A stretch of 64,000 bases of DNA from an uncultured Planctomyces sp. GTDB taxonomy: Bacteria > Planctomycetota > Planctomycetia > Planctomycetales > Planctomycetaceae. The stretch is from positions 22,131 through 86,130 of the forward strand of contig CALDJX010000607.1 of NCBI GenBank assembly GCA_937899075.1, written 5' to 3'. Under the pieces are notes generated by a model, which saw only the letters and a list, made by a program, of their open reading frames with translations, was not told where the DNA came from and did not search any database. Within the stretch, counting starts at the first letter, position 1, and every line of letters begins with the position of its first letter. Of the stretch, positions 29,965 through 40,115 are shown piece after piece. The position numbers were made by a program, and so were the translations under genes.

Positions 29965-30122
29965 ATTGTGTTCCGAATTCACTTCCCCGAGTTTTTGCGA
30001 GCGACGATTTTTGTCAGCGCCAATGCGACACGCCAGCAACCGGAACGATGGCCGCAAAGCAGCACAAAAGTCGCAAGATGTGACGTCCTCTTTTGCGTCC
30101 TTCTGCGTCTTCTTGCGGCCAT
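29965..30122. repeat. Intergenic element (copy B of 22660-22815)
   Basis: CAGCAACCGGAACGATGGCCGCAAAGCAGCACAAAAGTCGCAAG...CTTCTTGCGGCCATAAACAG matches copy A. Confidence 0.75.
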
Positions 30123-30165
30123 AAACAGCCCGCCTGCGCGGCAATGACGTGGCGGGAAGACACGT

Positions 30166-30846
30166 CTACTGAAGACCCGGCAGCAGGTAGTGGTAGTTCA
30201 CGACGAAGTGGCAGGCGCAGCCGGCGGTCACCAGCAGGTGCCAGACGCAGTGGAAGTACGGCACTTTGGTGTCGTTGCACAGGAAGATCGTACCGACCAG
30301 CAGGCAGGCGGCTCCGGCCGCGATCCAGGCGAGTCCTGCCAGCGGGAACCAGGTCATCATGACGGGCGCTGCCAGCATCGGCATGCAGCCAATCAGAACG
30401 TAGAACCACACGGGCACCATTTTGACGCCGGTGACAAACAGTTTCAGAAAGACGCCGGTCAGCGACAGAATCCACATCGTGATCGGAATCAGAAACCAGT
30501 ACCCGGTGTTGCAGACGGTCAGGCCAACGGGCGTGAACGCTCCCGAGATCAGCAGGAAGATCGAAACCTGATCGAGCATCCGGAAGCTGTGTTTCCATTT
30601 GCCGCTGAGAAAGCTGTGCGACAATGTTGAGGTCAGGTAGACCATCGTCAGCGTGATGGCATAAATCACGCAGGCGGAGGTGACGACCGGGTCACCGATT
30701 GCGGCGGCTTCGCGAATCAGGAAGGCGGAACCGGCAATCGAAAGCGCTGTCGCGAGTCCGTGCGTAACCTGATTGGCTCGTTCTTCATTTACCAGACGAG
30801 CTTTGCGCGTGTTCAAAGGAGCATGAGACCAAAGCAGGCCACTCAT
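30166..30846 (-). CDS. Hemolysin III / PAQR-family membrane protein
   Basis: 'ERANQVTHGLATALSIAGSAFLI' and seven-TM pattern ending 'CHFVVNYHYLLPGLQ'. Confidence 0.9.
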   Translation of the reverse strand: MSGLLWSHAPLNTRKARLVNEERANQVTHGLATALSIAGSAFLIREAAAIGDPVVTSACVIYAITLTMVYLTSTLSHSFLSGKWKHSFRMLDQVSIFLLISGAFTPVGLTVCNTGYWFLIPITMWILSLTGVFLKLFVTGVKMVPVWFYVLIGCMPMLAAPVMMTWFPLAGLAWIAAGAACLLVGTIFLCNDTKVPYFHCVWHLLVTAGCACHFVVNYHYLLPGLQ

Positions 30847-31089
30847 ATGTCGACATCCTTGTCGATGCCGGGCGAACGTAGTCGATCGTCGCGGCAATAA
30901 TGCGTAATACCGTGGGAAATTTCTGGAACCGGGAGGCGATCCGTCGCCGGTTTTCCGCGGCATCACATCGTTTCGCTCGTCTCCATGCCGACGTCAGATC
31001 AGACCGTCTGTCCGGCATAAAGACACTTAACAGATCCGGCGTTTTGCCGGAACACGTGATCTGAACAGGCCAGCTCTGCTGACCGCTGA

Positions 31090-31236
31090 TCAGGCCGCTT
31101 TGCGAAGCTGATCCAACGCGTCGATCGCGGCTTTTGCTTCTTCAAAACTGCCCAGGCTTTCGACGAATGCCATCAGCGTTTCCAGCGACTCGTCGTCGTA
31201 TTCTTCGAGCAGTTTGGCCAATTGTTCGTCGTCCAT
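31090..31236 (-). CDS. 48-aa acidic small protein
   Basis: Reads MDDEQLAKLLEEYDDESLETLMAFVESLGSFEEAKAAIDALDQLRKAA; AGGGAGTCCTCC upstream of ATG. Not in ORF track. Confidence 0.6.
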   Translation of the reverse strand: MDDEQLAKLLEEYDDESLETLMAFVESLGSFEEAKAAIDALDQLRKAA

Positions 31237-31431
31237 TGGAGGACTCCCTTCACGAATAAGCACCGGGCAGAGGCTGAGCGATCGGCGGTCATTGACAGGC
31301 CAGCGCTCAGACCACTCATCGGCATCGGAAGGGCTGCTGCTTCAGGTTTTGACGGGTGTAGCGATTGCGCCGCGACGCTCGGGCTTCAATTGCCCGCAAG
31401 GTCAACCACAATTCCCGAAGACGGCGTCTGA

Positions 31432-32115
31432 TCACACGTTAGCGTCGGTGCCGAAGTGCTGGCGAAGCTTCTGAATCGCCTTGTACTTCTCGTCGCTGAT
31501 GCGGGCCGGGCTGAGTTTCAGGCACTCGGCAATGGCCGAAATCGATTCCCCGTCTGACCAGCGAGTGACGATTTCCCGCTGCGTCGGGCTCAGTCGGGCA
31601 TCGTCACCATTTACCGCACTCCGAACCTGATGCAACGACTCGATTTTCGCAGGCCACGCATCGTTGTTTTCTGAGTGGCTTTCGGCGAATTCCAGCGACG
31701 AATACTTCTTTTCCCGTCGGGATCGTTGTGAAGTTGCCCAGATTGCTCGATTCAATTCGCGACGTTCGGGGGACTCTGAGTCCTCGATCGCTATCAACAA
31801 CCGATCTCGATCGACTCGTTCGAGCAGTCTTGCGAACACCTGCTGAGTGCAGTCTGACCATTCCTGGTGACTGATTCCGGCGTTCTGCCAGCTTCGTGAG
31901 CAGTATGCACGAATCTTTTTCAGAACGACCGATTCTGAAACCTGGCTGACAGCAGCCGTCGCGGCAGCGGCCATGCCGGTCGCCGCTTGAGTGGACGCCG
32001 GCTCGGCTGCCGATGTGGCAACTACCAGAGCACAGGCTGCCAGAGACAGCCGAATGGCAGACCGCGTATCGACGGGGTCTTTGACAGATTTTCCGGAGTC
32101 AGCGGGTGTCGCCAT
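31432..32115 (-). CDS. ECF-like sigma-70 family protein with hydrophobic Ala-rich N-terminus
   Basis: Region-2-like 'DCTQQVFARLLERVD' and region-4-like 'LSPTQREIVTRWSDGESISAIAECLKLSPARISDEKYKAIQKLRQHF'. Confidence 0.7.
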   Translation of the reverse strand: MATPADSGKSVKDPVDTRSAIRLSLAACALVVATSAAEPASTQAATGMAAAATAAVSQVSESVVLKKIRAYCSRSWQNAGISHQEWSDCTQQVFARLLERVDRDRLLIAIEDSESPERRELNRAIWATSQRSRREKKYSSLEFAESHSENNDAWPAKIESLHQVRSAVNGDDARLSPTQREIVTRWSDGESISAIAECLKLSPARISDEKYKAIQKLRQHFGTDANV

Positions 32116-32300
32116 GAGCGTTGCCCTTTGTCGAAAAACTAAGTTCAGGTCGGGAGTTACAACGATTCGTACCAGACTTTCGTCCTGCCGGAAAGATGTC
32201 TCGGCATGAGGATGGACGCTTCAACGCACGAATCTCGTAGCAGCTTCAGGAAAAATCATGCCGATTCGCCAGGAATCGACGATCGACCCATTCCGCTGAC

Positions 32301-32431
32301 TTCTCGTTCCTACGCTCTACCTTCTCGTTCCTACGCTCTGCGTGGGAACGTTCTGCCGACGCTCCGCGTCTTGTCAGGCTGGGACGCAGAGCGTCCGGTG
32401 CCGCGTTCCCACGCTGGAGCGTAGGAACGAG
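32301..32431. repeat. Intergenic palindrome with tandem partial left arm
   Basis: TTCTCGTTCCTACGCTCTAC, CTTCTCGTTCCTACGCTCTGCGTGGGAACG ... CGTTCCCACGCTGGAGCGTAGGAACGAG. Confidence 0.8.
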
Positions 32432-32470
32432 TAGACTCTGGATTCCCGCCTTCACGAGAATGACAGAGCT

Positions 32471-35400
32471 TCACTCTTCATCGTCATCCGCCGACCAGGA
32501 CCATCGGATATTGTCAGGCAGAAGCGGTGGTTTGGCGTCCTCGCTGATGTCCCACCGCGCGGCCCACGTATCCCACGGTAGCCGAGTTTCGACGAACAGC
32601 AGGCTTTCGGTGGTCAGAGTCGGCAGCAGAAAGTTTCGCGAGACCGAGCGGGGGTACGGTCGAATCACGTGGTGATGCCACAGGTTGTAAACCGCCTCTT
32701 CGGCGTACGCGCCATCCGGCCAGACGACCAGTCCGTCTTCCATCACGTCGTACGGAATTCGGCGCGGTGCGAAACTGGCAGCGATCTGCTCGCGAACCAT
32801 GTCCACCCCGGCCAGTTTGTAAAAACCGATCAACGCAGCCAGCAGTGTGTCTCGTTGTGCATCGTCCAGCTTTTTGACCCAGCCCGTTTGAAGCGTGTTG
32901 GCGACGAGCCACCCAGACTGCTCTTCGAACACGATCAGCAGCGTTTCGTTCGACAGTCTCGGACATGCCAGTTCGATGCGAATGTTGTTGGAAGCCAGCC
33001 GGATTCTTGAAACGGAAATGCCGTCCACGTTCCAGTCGGGTGCTTCCTTGAGAAGCTGCAGAAACTCGCGAACGACGAAATGCTCGACCGCGACGTGAAC
33101 GTGGTGAAGCTGATCGAGGTACTTGATTCGCGCGAGGCTGTGTTCGGAGGGCGAGCGGTGCCGATCGATCCGCCGCAGCCTCATGAATAGTTTGGGAAGC
33201 GTCCCTGAATGGAAGCCGGGTTTCATCAGTCGAATAAAGGTCTCACCATGACTTCCGACCGGAACTGGTTTCAGATTCTCTCCGCGGTTCGCTTTGTAAA
33301 GTTGCCAGTTCGATTTCAGTTCCCAGGCCATGAAGCCAAAGACGCCGGGAATCAGGAACACAATATTGAGAGCCACCGTGTCTGAATTAGCGCCAAACAG
33401 TGGTTGCAACAGTTGGCTGAGCAGCCCGCCAGGCAATCCCAGCGGCAGGATGATCTTGTGTGAGACCGTCACGACGGGAAAGTGCTTGATCGGGTTAATC
33501 TGTGGCTCGATCAGCAGGTTGACGCAGAATCTCGCGACGAACGTAAAGCCTGCCCAGAACACTCCCAGAATCGCTTTGGTACCGAGCGACAAACTTGTCT
33601 CACCACTCTTGAATCGCAGCCACTCGTCGACCGCATAGAGGACTCGGTCGAAGCCTTCGAGCAGTCGCTTGAAGAAGTCCATCACGAGGTCAAACAACGC
33701 GACGAAAATATGGACGCGAATCCGATTCCAGGTGGAGTGCAGCCATTCGGCGCTGAGTTCTTCGACGTCGCGACCGACTCGTGAGTTCAGGATGACGCTC
33801 ATCGCGCACAGCACGATTCCCCAGTTGGTCCAGGGTTGCTCGGGAATGTCTTTGTAAAGTCTCGGCAGAGCCCAGCAGACCAGCGCCGTCGGGATCGCTG
33901 GCCAGATCAGGAACTTTCGTACGAAGTAAACGGGTCTGCTTTTAAGCAGTCGCTTGACTGCGGAGAGCCTCAGGAACCGAGCCGGCCATTCGTACAATAC
34001 TTGCCGCAACCCGCTGAAAATGTAGGAGCATACGCGCTTCAGAAATTGCCTGAACGGGGCCACATGAATGATCAGCAGAAGCAACGTGCCGAGTGCAAAA
34101 ACAATCGACTGCATGTGTTGCTTGACGGCTGTGATGACCGGAGAGCTGGGGCCGAGAATCGTGGTGGCGACGCCCGTTGTCGCATCAATCATTTCTTCGG
34201 ATTCGGGAGGGTCCAGGAGTTCCGTGATGTGAACCAGGGCTTCGAAAGTGAGGTACGCGACACCGTACGGAATGAAAACAAACCGCGTCGCAAACCGTCC
34301 CAGCAGTGTCCCAAATCCGACCGCGCTGAGCCTTTGTAACCAGCGAAGGTAAATATCACCTCGTTGGTACACGCCGTCGAGGACTCGACTGAGTCGCCGA
34401 TCAGCCTGAAGCAGTTTGTCGCCAAGGAAGAACTGTTTGGGGCCTGAAAGATCGCTGAGTTTCAGATTGCTGCGCGAGATGGCGTCTCGCAGATCGCCCA
34501 TGGTCAGAAAGCCGCGGTTGGCGACTCCGTCGAGCAGTTCTTCGACCATCTTCGCAAACGCAATTCGCTCGGGAACGTTTTGCGGCGTCAGGTCGACTTC
34601 TTCCAGAGTCGTTTGAACAAGTGGCCGCAGTCGCGTTCTCATCTGATGTTCGGACGAATGAGCCGCTTCGTGCAACAATTGTGAAAGTCGTCGACGCTGC
34701 TGACCAGTCAGCCGAGACGCCACCAGCCGACGTGTTGCACTGCGGAGGTGCTTGGACATCAGAACTTCGCGCTGGTTGGGAAGTTCTCGTTTGATGGGTC
34801 GCTGACCGAACGACGTGGCATATCCCAGCAGGTCGACGGTGTAGGTTTCCTTTTCGTGGTCAACGCAGACCTTCTGCAGGTCGTACAACAACCGCTTGTC
34901 AGGATTCCAGAAACCCTGGCCAGACTGAAGCAGCAGTCCAACGAGTGATTCGTACCAGCTTCGCGCCGCCGCCTGGTCAAAATTCAAAGCGTCCTGAAGT
35001 CGACGAACCAGACGCTGAAGATCGGTGAGCGCTCCGCTGACGGCTTCGCTGATCAGCTCGGGTGTCGCGTACCGGGCGGCCTGCATCTGAAAAAGCGCTG
35101 CCGCCACGGCGTTGCCACGAGCGAACGCTTTGTCGGCTCGACGAATCAGTCGTCCGAACGTCGCCAGGTTCGGGCGGCGTGCCGGCAGGACTTTCGGCAT
35201 GACTGCATCGAGCAGCGATGGAAACTTTGCGTCGTCCGGATCGCCCGCTGAATGCTCCGCGGAAACGGTTACGGAACCGCGGCCGGTTAGAGACTCAAGC
35301 TCTTCGTCCGTTTCGTCCTGTACGTCGTCCCTGTCTGGAATTTCAGGATCCGGACTGCCGTCGAGCCTGGTCGACTGGAACAGTTCTTCGATATCCACAT

Positions 35401-36058
35401 CCTGCCGGAGCAGTTGATCAACGGCTTTGAAATTCGAAAATGAAGGAAAGTAAGAACCCAGACAATGCGGAGCGAAGTACTTAATCTCGCTATAGACAGC
35501 GGCGAACTCGACGAAGGCGTGCGCTGGTGAACTGTCGGCGGGGATAAAGTTTTCCCGCTTCAGCACTGAGTAAATCTCGTCGAATTCGACCTGCCCGATC
35601 TGGTCGATCCTTTGCCGGAAGTCAGCCGTCTTCAGAGTTCCGCTGTCCTGCAACTGGTCAAACGCGTCGTGAACCTTCGAATGAAACAGCAGTCGCCAGA
35701 CTCGAAGTTTGAGCTGGCTGAGACTCATCGATTCAAGGTGCTTCTCGTCGGGCCGCGCGATCAGAATCGCTCGATCGGGCAGTTCAGAGTTCGCTTCCAG
35801 GCCCAGTTCATCCCAGTCGACGTGTCGGATCACAGTGTTCCGCGAAATGATCCGACTCTTGCGGTGAGGCACCTGCACGGTCAGCGCGGGAAGGTCCCAC
35901 TCCTGCTTGATGACTCGCCGCAACACGCGAGCCTGCACCAGGAACGCGGCCGGCTCGACTTCACGCAACGCGAGAATCGCCTGCTCCAGCATCGCGTCGA
36001 CTGGACCACCTTTGTCCGGGCGATCGCCGTCGTTGGGTTCCGTTTCGGTGTCAGTCAT
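32471..36058 (-). CDS. Large uncharacterised membrane protein (about 1195 aa)
   Basis: Single long ORF from MTDTETEPNDGDRPDK; several hydrophobic segments, e.g. 'SIVFALGTLLLLIIHVAPF' and 'FLIWPAIPTALVCWALPRLY'. Confidence 0.8.
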   Translation of the reverse strand: MTDTETEPNDGDRPDKGGPVDAMLEQAILALREVEPAAFLVQARVLRRVIKQEWDLPALTVQVPHRKSRIISRNTVIRHVDWDELGLEANSELPDRAILIARPDEKHLESMSLSQLKLRVWRLLFHSKVHDAFDQLQDSGTLKTADFRQRIDQIGQVEFDEIYSVLKRENFIPADSSPAHAFVEFAAVYSEIKYFAPHCLGSYFPSFSNFKAVDQLLRQDVDIEELFQSTRLDGSPDPEIPDRDDVQDETDEELESLTGRGSVTVSAEHSAGDPDDAKFPSLLDAVMPKVLPARRPNLATFGRLIRRADKAFARGNAVAAALFQMQAARYATPELISEAVSGALTDLQRLVRRLQDALNFDQAAARSWYESLVGLLLQSGQGFWNPDKRLLYDLQKVCVDHEKETYTVDLLGYATSFGQRPIKRELPNQREVLMSKHLRSATRRLVASRLTGQQRRRLSQLLHEAAHSSEHQMRTRLRPLVQTTLEEVDLTPQNVPERIAFAKMVEELLDGVANRGFLTMGDLRDAISRSNLKLSDLSGPKQFFLGDKLLQADRRLSRVLDGVYQRGDIYLRWLQRLSAVGFGTLLGRFATRFVFIPYGVAYLTFEALVHITELLDPPESEEMIDATTGVATTILGPSSPVITAVKQHMQSIVFALGTLLLLIIHVAPFRQFLKRVCSYIFSGLRQVLYEWPARFLRLSAVKRLLKSRPVYFVRKFLIWPAIPTALVCWALPRLYKDIPEQPWTNWGIVLCAMSVILNSRVGRDVEELSAEWLHSTWNRIRVHIFVALFDLVMDFFKRLLEGFDRVLYAVDEWLRFKSGETSLSLGTKAILGVFWAGFTFVARFCVNLLIEPQINPIKHFPVVTVSHKIILPLGLPGGLLSQLLQPLFGANSDTVALNIVFLIPGVFGFMAWELKSNWQLYKANRGENLKPVPVGSHGETFIRLMKPGFHSGTLPKLFMRLRRIDRHRSPSEHSLARIKYLDQLHHVHVAVEHFVVREFLQLLKEAPDWNVDGISVSRIRLASNNIRIELACPRLSNETLLIVFEEQSGWLVANTLQTGWVKKLDDAQRDTLLAALIGFYKLAGVDMVREQIAASFAPRRIPYDVMEDGLVVWPDGAYAEEAVYNLWHHHVIRPYPRSVSRNFLLPTLTTESLLFVETRLPWDTWAARWDISEDAKPPLLPDNIRWSWSADDDEE

Positions 36059-36116
36059 GCGACAGGCAGCTCTGGATTCTCGTTTGGAGTCAGCAGGATC
36101 GTAAGCACGGAGATCG

Positions 36117-36968
36117 TTACGTCTTCGGTTTCCAGTTGATCCGCACGCCAATTTCTTTCAGCGACTCAAGCTGCTTGTCGCGTTGAGCAGCGTCGATCGG
36201 ATTCCCATCCGGATAAAGCTTCCAGTACGGAGCAAAACGTCGCTCACCAGCCGCGTCCTTCTTTGCCATTTCAATCAACGGTGAGAAATCTTTGATCTGA
36301 TTGTTCTGCAGAAACGTGAATCGCAGATCGGTCAGGTTCGACAACGGAGCCACGTCGGCAATCTGGTTGTCCCGCAGATCCAGATTGGCCAGCCACTTCA
36401 GAGCGCTGAGCGGTTTGATGTCTTTGATCCTGTTTTTACCGAGGTAAAGAGACGACAGCTTTGTCAGATCCTTCAATGGCTCGACTGACTCAACTTCATT
36501 TCGAGACAGATACAAAGCGGACAGTTTCTTGAGCCCGTCGAGCGGCTTGAGATCGGCCACCTTGTTATCTTCGAGCTGAACGTACTGCAGCTTGACCAGC
36601 TTCGACAACGGCTTCAGATCGACGACCGCGTTCCTGGAAACGTCCAGCGACTGAATGTTCGAGAGATCGGCGATCGGCGACAGATCAGAAATCTCGTTGC
36701 CAGCAAAATCGATCAGCACGATGTTCGGGCACTTTTCGAGACCTTTCAGATTCTTGATCCCTTTGCCTCTCGCTGTGACCTGATAAACGTTTTTGAGATC
36801 TTCTTCTTTAATCTCATCCTTGCCCTGCCGGCGAAGGACCTCTTTGATTGCTGTTTCAAGCTTCTCGTCGGGGAAAATATCGCCCGCAATTGCGGACTGC
36901 TCAGACAGAGCAAGGCCGGCCAGTGCAACGATGATGCAAACCGAGTATCGAGTCAGGCGAGATGTCAT
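36117..36968 (-). CDS. Secreted leucine-rich repeat protein (internalin/SDS22-like)
   Basis: Signal peptide then about 7 x 22-aa LRRs 'LSPIADLSNIQSLDVSRNAVVDLKPLSKL...'. Confidence 0.92.
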   Translation of the reverse strand: MTSRLTRYSVCIIVALAGLALSEQSAIAGDIFPDEKLETAIKEVLRRQGKDEIKEEDLKNVYQVTARGKGIKNLKGLEKCPNIVLIDFAGNEISDLSPIADLSNIQSLDVSRNAVVDLKPLSKLVKLQYVQLEDNKVADLKPLDGLKKLSALYLSRNEVESVEPLKDLTKLSSLYLGKNRIKDIKPLSALKWLANLDLRDNQIADVAPLSNLTDLRFTFLQNNQIKDFSPLIEMAKKDAAGERRFAPYWKLYPDGNPIDAAQRDKQLESLKEIGVRINWKPKT

Positions 36969-37023
36969 TGGCACTCTCCTCTTGTTCTGCTTATTCAGCG
37001 GGCGGGTTGTCTTACGTCAGGTT

Positions 37024-37830
37024 TCAAACGACTTCGTCAACAACGGGATTGGTCAATGAGCCGATCTGATCGATTTCTATCGTAACGGTGTCGCCGTCTT
37101 TCAACAGGACGGGCGGCTTACGAGCGGCTCCGACTCCGTGCGGCGTTCCGGTAAAGATCGCCGTACCCGGCGCGAGGATCGTGCTTCCGCTGAGAAACTC
37201 GATCAGTGTCGGAACGTCGAAGATCATGTCGTCGGTGTTCCAATCCTGCATGGTCTCGCCGTTAAGGATCGTCCGAATGCCCAGCGAGTTGGGATTCGGA
37301 ATTTCGTCAGCCGTCACCAGGCAAGGCCCCATCGGAGCGAACGTGGCGAAGGTTTTGCCTCGACACCACTGACTGCCGCCCATTTTGAGCTGCCAGTCGC
37401 GAGCGCTGACATCGTTTCCGCACGTGTAGCCGAGCACGTAATCCAGAGCATTCTCTTTCGAGACGTTGTGGCACTCTTTGCCGATGATCACGACCAGCTC
37501 GCATTCGTAATCGACGGCGTCACTGCGAAGCTGTCGCGGCAGCACGATCGGGTCGTTGGGATTCTGAATCGCCGAACTCGTCTTCATAAAGAGGACGGGG
37601 TATTCCGGGATGTCGTTCTTTCCTTCCTCCGCGTGCCGACGATAGTTCAGACCAATGCACAGAATGTCCGCCGGAGTTGTCGGAGCCAGCAACTTGCCGA
37701 CCGTCGCCAGCGTGCCCGTGTCACTGAACTCGCCAAAGATGTCGCCTTCAATCAGCGTGGTCGAGCCGTCGTCGTGCTGACTACCAAATTGAACGTTGCC
37801 GGATTCGTCCAGAAATCTGACGAGCTTCAT
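37024..37830 (-). CDS. Fumarylacetoacetate hydrolase family protein
   Basis: 'ILCIGLNYRRHAEEGKNDIPEYPVLFMKTSSAIQNPNDPIVLP', 'DYECELVVIIGKE', 'GTPHGVGAARKPPVLLKDGD'. Confidence 0.95.
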   Translation of the reverse strand: MKLVRFLDESGNVQFGSQHDDGSTTLIEGDIFGEFSDTGTLATVGKLLAPTTPADILCIGLNYRRHAEEGKNDIPEYPVLFMKTSSAIQNPNDPIVLPRQLRSDAVDYECELVVIIGKECHNVSKENALDYVLGYTCGNDVSARDWQLKMGGSQWCRGKTFATFAPMGPCLVTADEIPNPNSLGIRTILNGETMQDWNTDDMIFDVPTLIEFLSGSTILAPGTAIFTGTPHGVGAARKPPVLLKDGDTVTIEIDQIGSLTNPVVDEVV

Positions 37831-38159
37831 AATGTGTGGCCTTATGTCGAAATGAGATTGTCTGACTGGAGATCTTAAGAGTCACGACTTTTACCGGAAC
37901 TGCGTGCGTCTTCCCACGGTCCGACGAATTCGCGGCGGGGATCTGGCGTCTGGCGATGGGCGACTCGGAAAATCATTGTCCGCAGGTTTCTCGCCTCCGC
38001 GGTAATGGCTCGGTTGGAAATCGTGAAGGACACTGCCAGTTGAAGCTCTGTCGGGGTCTCGGTACGCTCTGCGATCGCTGAATCAACGACGAATTGCGGT
38101 TCGCCAGCTGGCGGGATTCGCTCAAACATAAACACATCGAAAGCGGCAAGGAACGAATC

Positions 38160-38981
38160 ATGGGACTGTTTACCGGCAAAAAGGGCATGGTTTTCGGGAT
38201 TGCGAACGACCGGTCCATCGCCTGGGCGATCACTCAGCAACTGGCGGCCGAAGGGGCGGAGATGGGCTTCACTCATCTTCCTGACCGAGATCCGGAACGG
38301 CCGAAAGCCGAACGCAAACTCCGGAAACTGGTCGATCCGCTGGGTGCCAAAGTGGTCACATCCTGCGACGTCACTGACGACGCCGACCTCGACAAAGCGT
38401 TCGCACTGGCGAAAGATGCTTTCGGTGAACTGGATTTCGTCGTTCATTCGATCGCTTACGCCCCGATTGAAGACATCAAAGGCCCGGTTTACGCCTGCAG
38501 CCGAGACGGCTTCAAACTATCGATGGAAATCTCGTGTTACAGCCTGATTTCGCTGGCTTCGCGAGCCAAAGAGCTGATGCCCAACGGCGGAAGCATCCTG
38601 ACGCTGACGTACCTCGGCGGCGAAACCGTCATTCCAGGCTACAACATAATGGGCCTGTGTAAGTCGGCTCTGGAGACTGCGGTCAAGTACCTGGCTCACG
38701 AACTGGGCTCCGAAAGCAACATCCGAGTCAACGCGGTCAGTGCCGGCCCCATCAAGACTCTGGCCGCCAGCGCGGTCAGCGATCAGAGCAAAATGGACGA
38801 GCTGTACTCGGCCATGTCGCCTCTGCGGCGTCCGGTTGACCGCGAAGAAGTCGGCAAAACCAGCATGTTTCTGCTAAGCGACTACGCCAGCGGAATCACC
38901 GGCGAGAATGTCCATGTCGACTGCGGATATCACGTCATGGGAGCCCCTCCGGAACCGAAAGCCGCTGATTCTGGCGAATAA
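38160..38981 (+). CDS. fabI: Enoyl-[acyl-carrier-protein] reductase (FabI type)
   Basis: '[39 protein letters not shown]', '[30 protein letters not shown]'. Confidence 0.95.
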   Translation: MGLFTGKKGMVFGIANDRSIAWAITQQLAAEGAEMGFTHLPDRDPERPKAERKLRKLVDPLGAKVVTSCDVTDDADLDKAFALAKDAFGELDFVVHSIAYAPIEDIKGPVYACSRDGFKLSMEISCYSLISLASRAKELMPNGGSILTLTYLGGETVIPGYNIMGLCKSALETAVKYLAHELGSESNIRVNAVSAGPIKTLAASAVSDQSKMDELYSAMSPLRRPVDREEVGKTSMFLLSDYASGITGENVHVDCGYHVMGAPPEPKAADSGE

Positions 38982-39309
38982 TTTTTGCCATCCAGCCGGA
39001 TTTTCAATGTTCCCTGACCGCGCAGAGATTGGATTCTGCGGCGGTTAAGGTCCGCGCGTTGTTCACAGGTCGTTTTTTGCCGCTAGAATGTGCGGCCTTT
39101 CAGGGGTCCGGGGCAACTCGTGACCCGACGATCTGGACGAATAGCCCGGAAGCGATTGAAAAAGACCTGCCGCAATCACGCCCGCACCTGCGAGGTGTGT
39201 TTGTTTGAGATGTTGCTCGGACCGTCGGCGCTGATCAGCACCGAAAGCCAACCCAACATTCAACCTTCTGGTTGCGAGCCGGCCTCTGCTTCCCGGCGAA
39301 AGGACGACG

Positions 39310-40023
39310 ATGAGCGAAAAGCTAGAGAAGAAGATTTTCGAGAAACCGGACGATCTGAAACGCCACGAAGCGTTCGTTGCCTGGCTTCGCGAAAACGACG
39401 GCGAACCACGAGCCAATCTGATCGAAATTCAGATCGCTCTGGAAAATGAAAAGCTCAACCGTGAAAAACGGTTCGAGCTGGAACTTAAGGAACGCCGCAT
39501 CCTCAATGAGCACGGTCGGGAATGGATCGGGCCTCTGTCTGATTTCATCATGATGCGCGACATCCCCGGTCGCCGCTTCCAGACGAAGCCGGCCTGTGCC
39601 ATCGAGTGGTATCGCGGATGGGTCTACGGCCTGACATTGGATGAGCTGACACTGAAGCTGTCCAAAGTGTTGCTGCAGGCTCCGGAGCTGAGAATGTTCC
39701 GCCGCCTGACGCTGATCGATCCGGTCAACGCGTCGTGCGACTATCTTCACGAATGGGGACTGCTCGACAAAATCAGCGCGTTGGACATCAGCTACGGACG
39801 CATCACCGACAAAGGTGCGTTGACGCTGGGAGCCGACCGGTCGATCAAGAAGCTGAAGTCGGTCGACATGACGGGCAACCAGATCGCCGAAGAAGGCCTG
39901 GCCGCGATGCGGAAGAACTTCCCGAAGGTGCTGATCGACGATCAGAATCCCATCATCATCAATCGCGACGATGTGGAAGAACACGTAACCACAAAGAAGA
40001 CTAAAGCGGAAGATGACGAGTGA
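39310..40023 (+). CDS. TIGR02996-like repeat-companion domain / LRR-like protein
   Basis: N-terminal 'HEAFVAWLRENDGEPRANLIEIQIALE' resembles TIGR02996; C-terminal 'LKSVDMTGNQIAEEGLAAM' LRR-like. Confidence 0.7.
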   Translation: MSEKLEKKIFEKPDDLKRHEAFVAWLRENDGEPRANLIEIQIALENEKLNREKRFELELKERRILNEHGREWIGPLSDFIMMRDIPGRRFQTKPACAIEWYRGWVYGLTLDELTLKLSKVLLQAPELRMFRRLTLIDPVNASCDYLHEWGLLDKISALDISYGRITDKGALTLGADRSIKKLKSVDMTGNQIAEEGLAAMRKNFPKVLIDDQNPIIINRDDVEEHVTTKKTKAEDDE

Positions 40024-40115
40024 TCGGGCCGGTCGAGTCGCTCAACTTGTGAGTCCATCCTGCTGGCCGCGGGTCAAACGGCGGTCGCCTCTACGAATCG
40101 TTCCGGAGCATTCAA

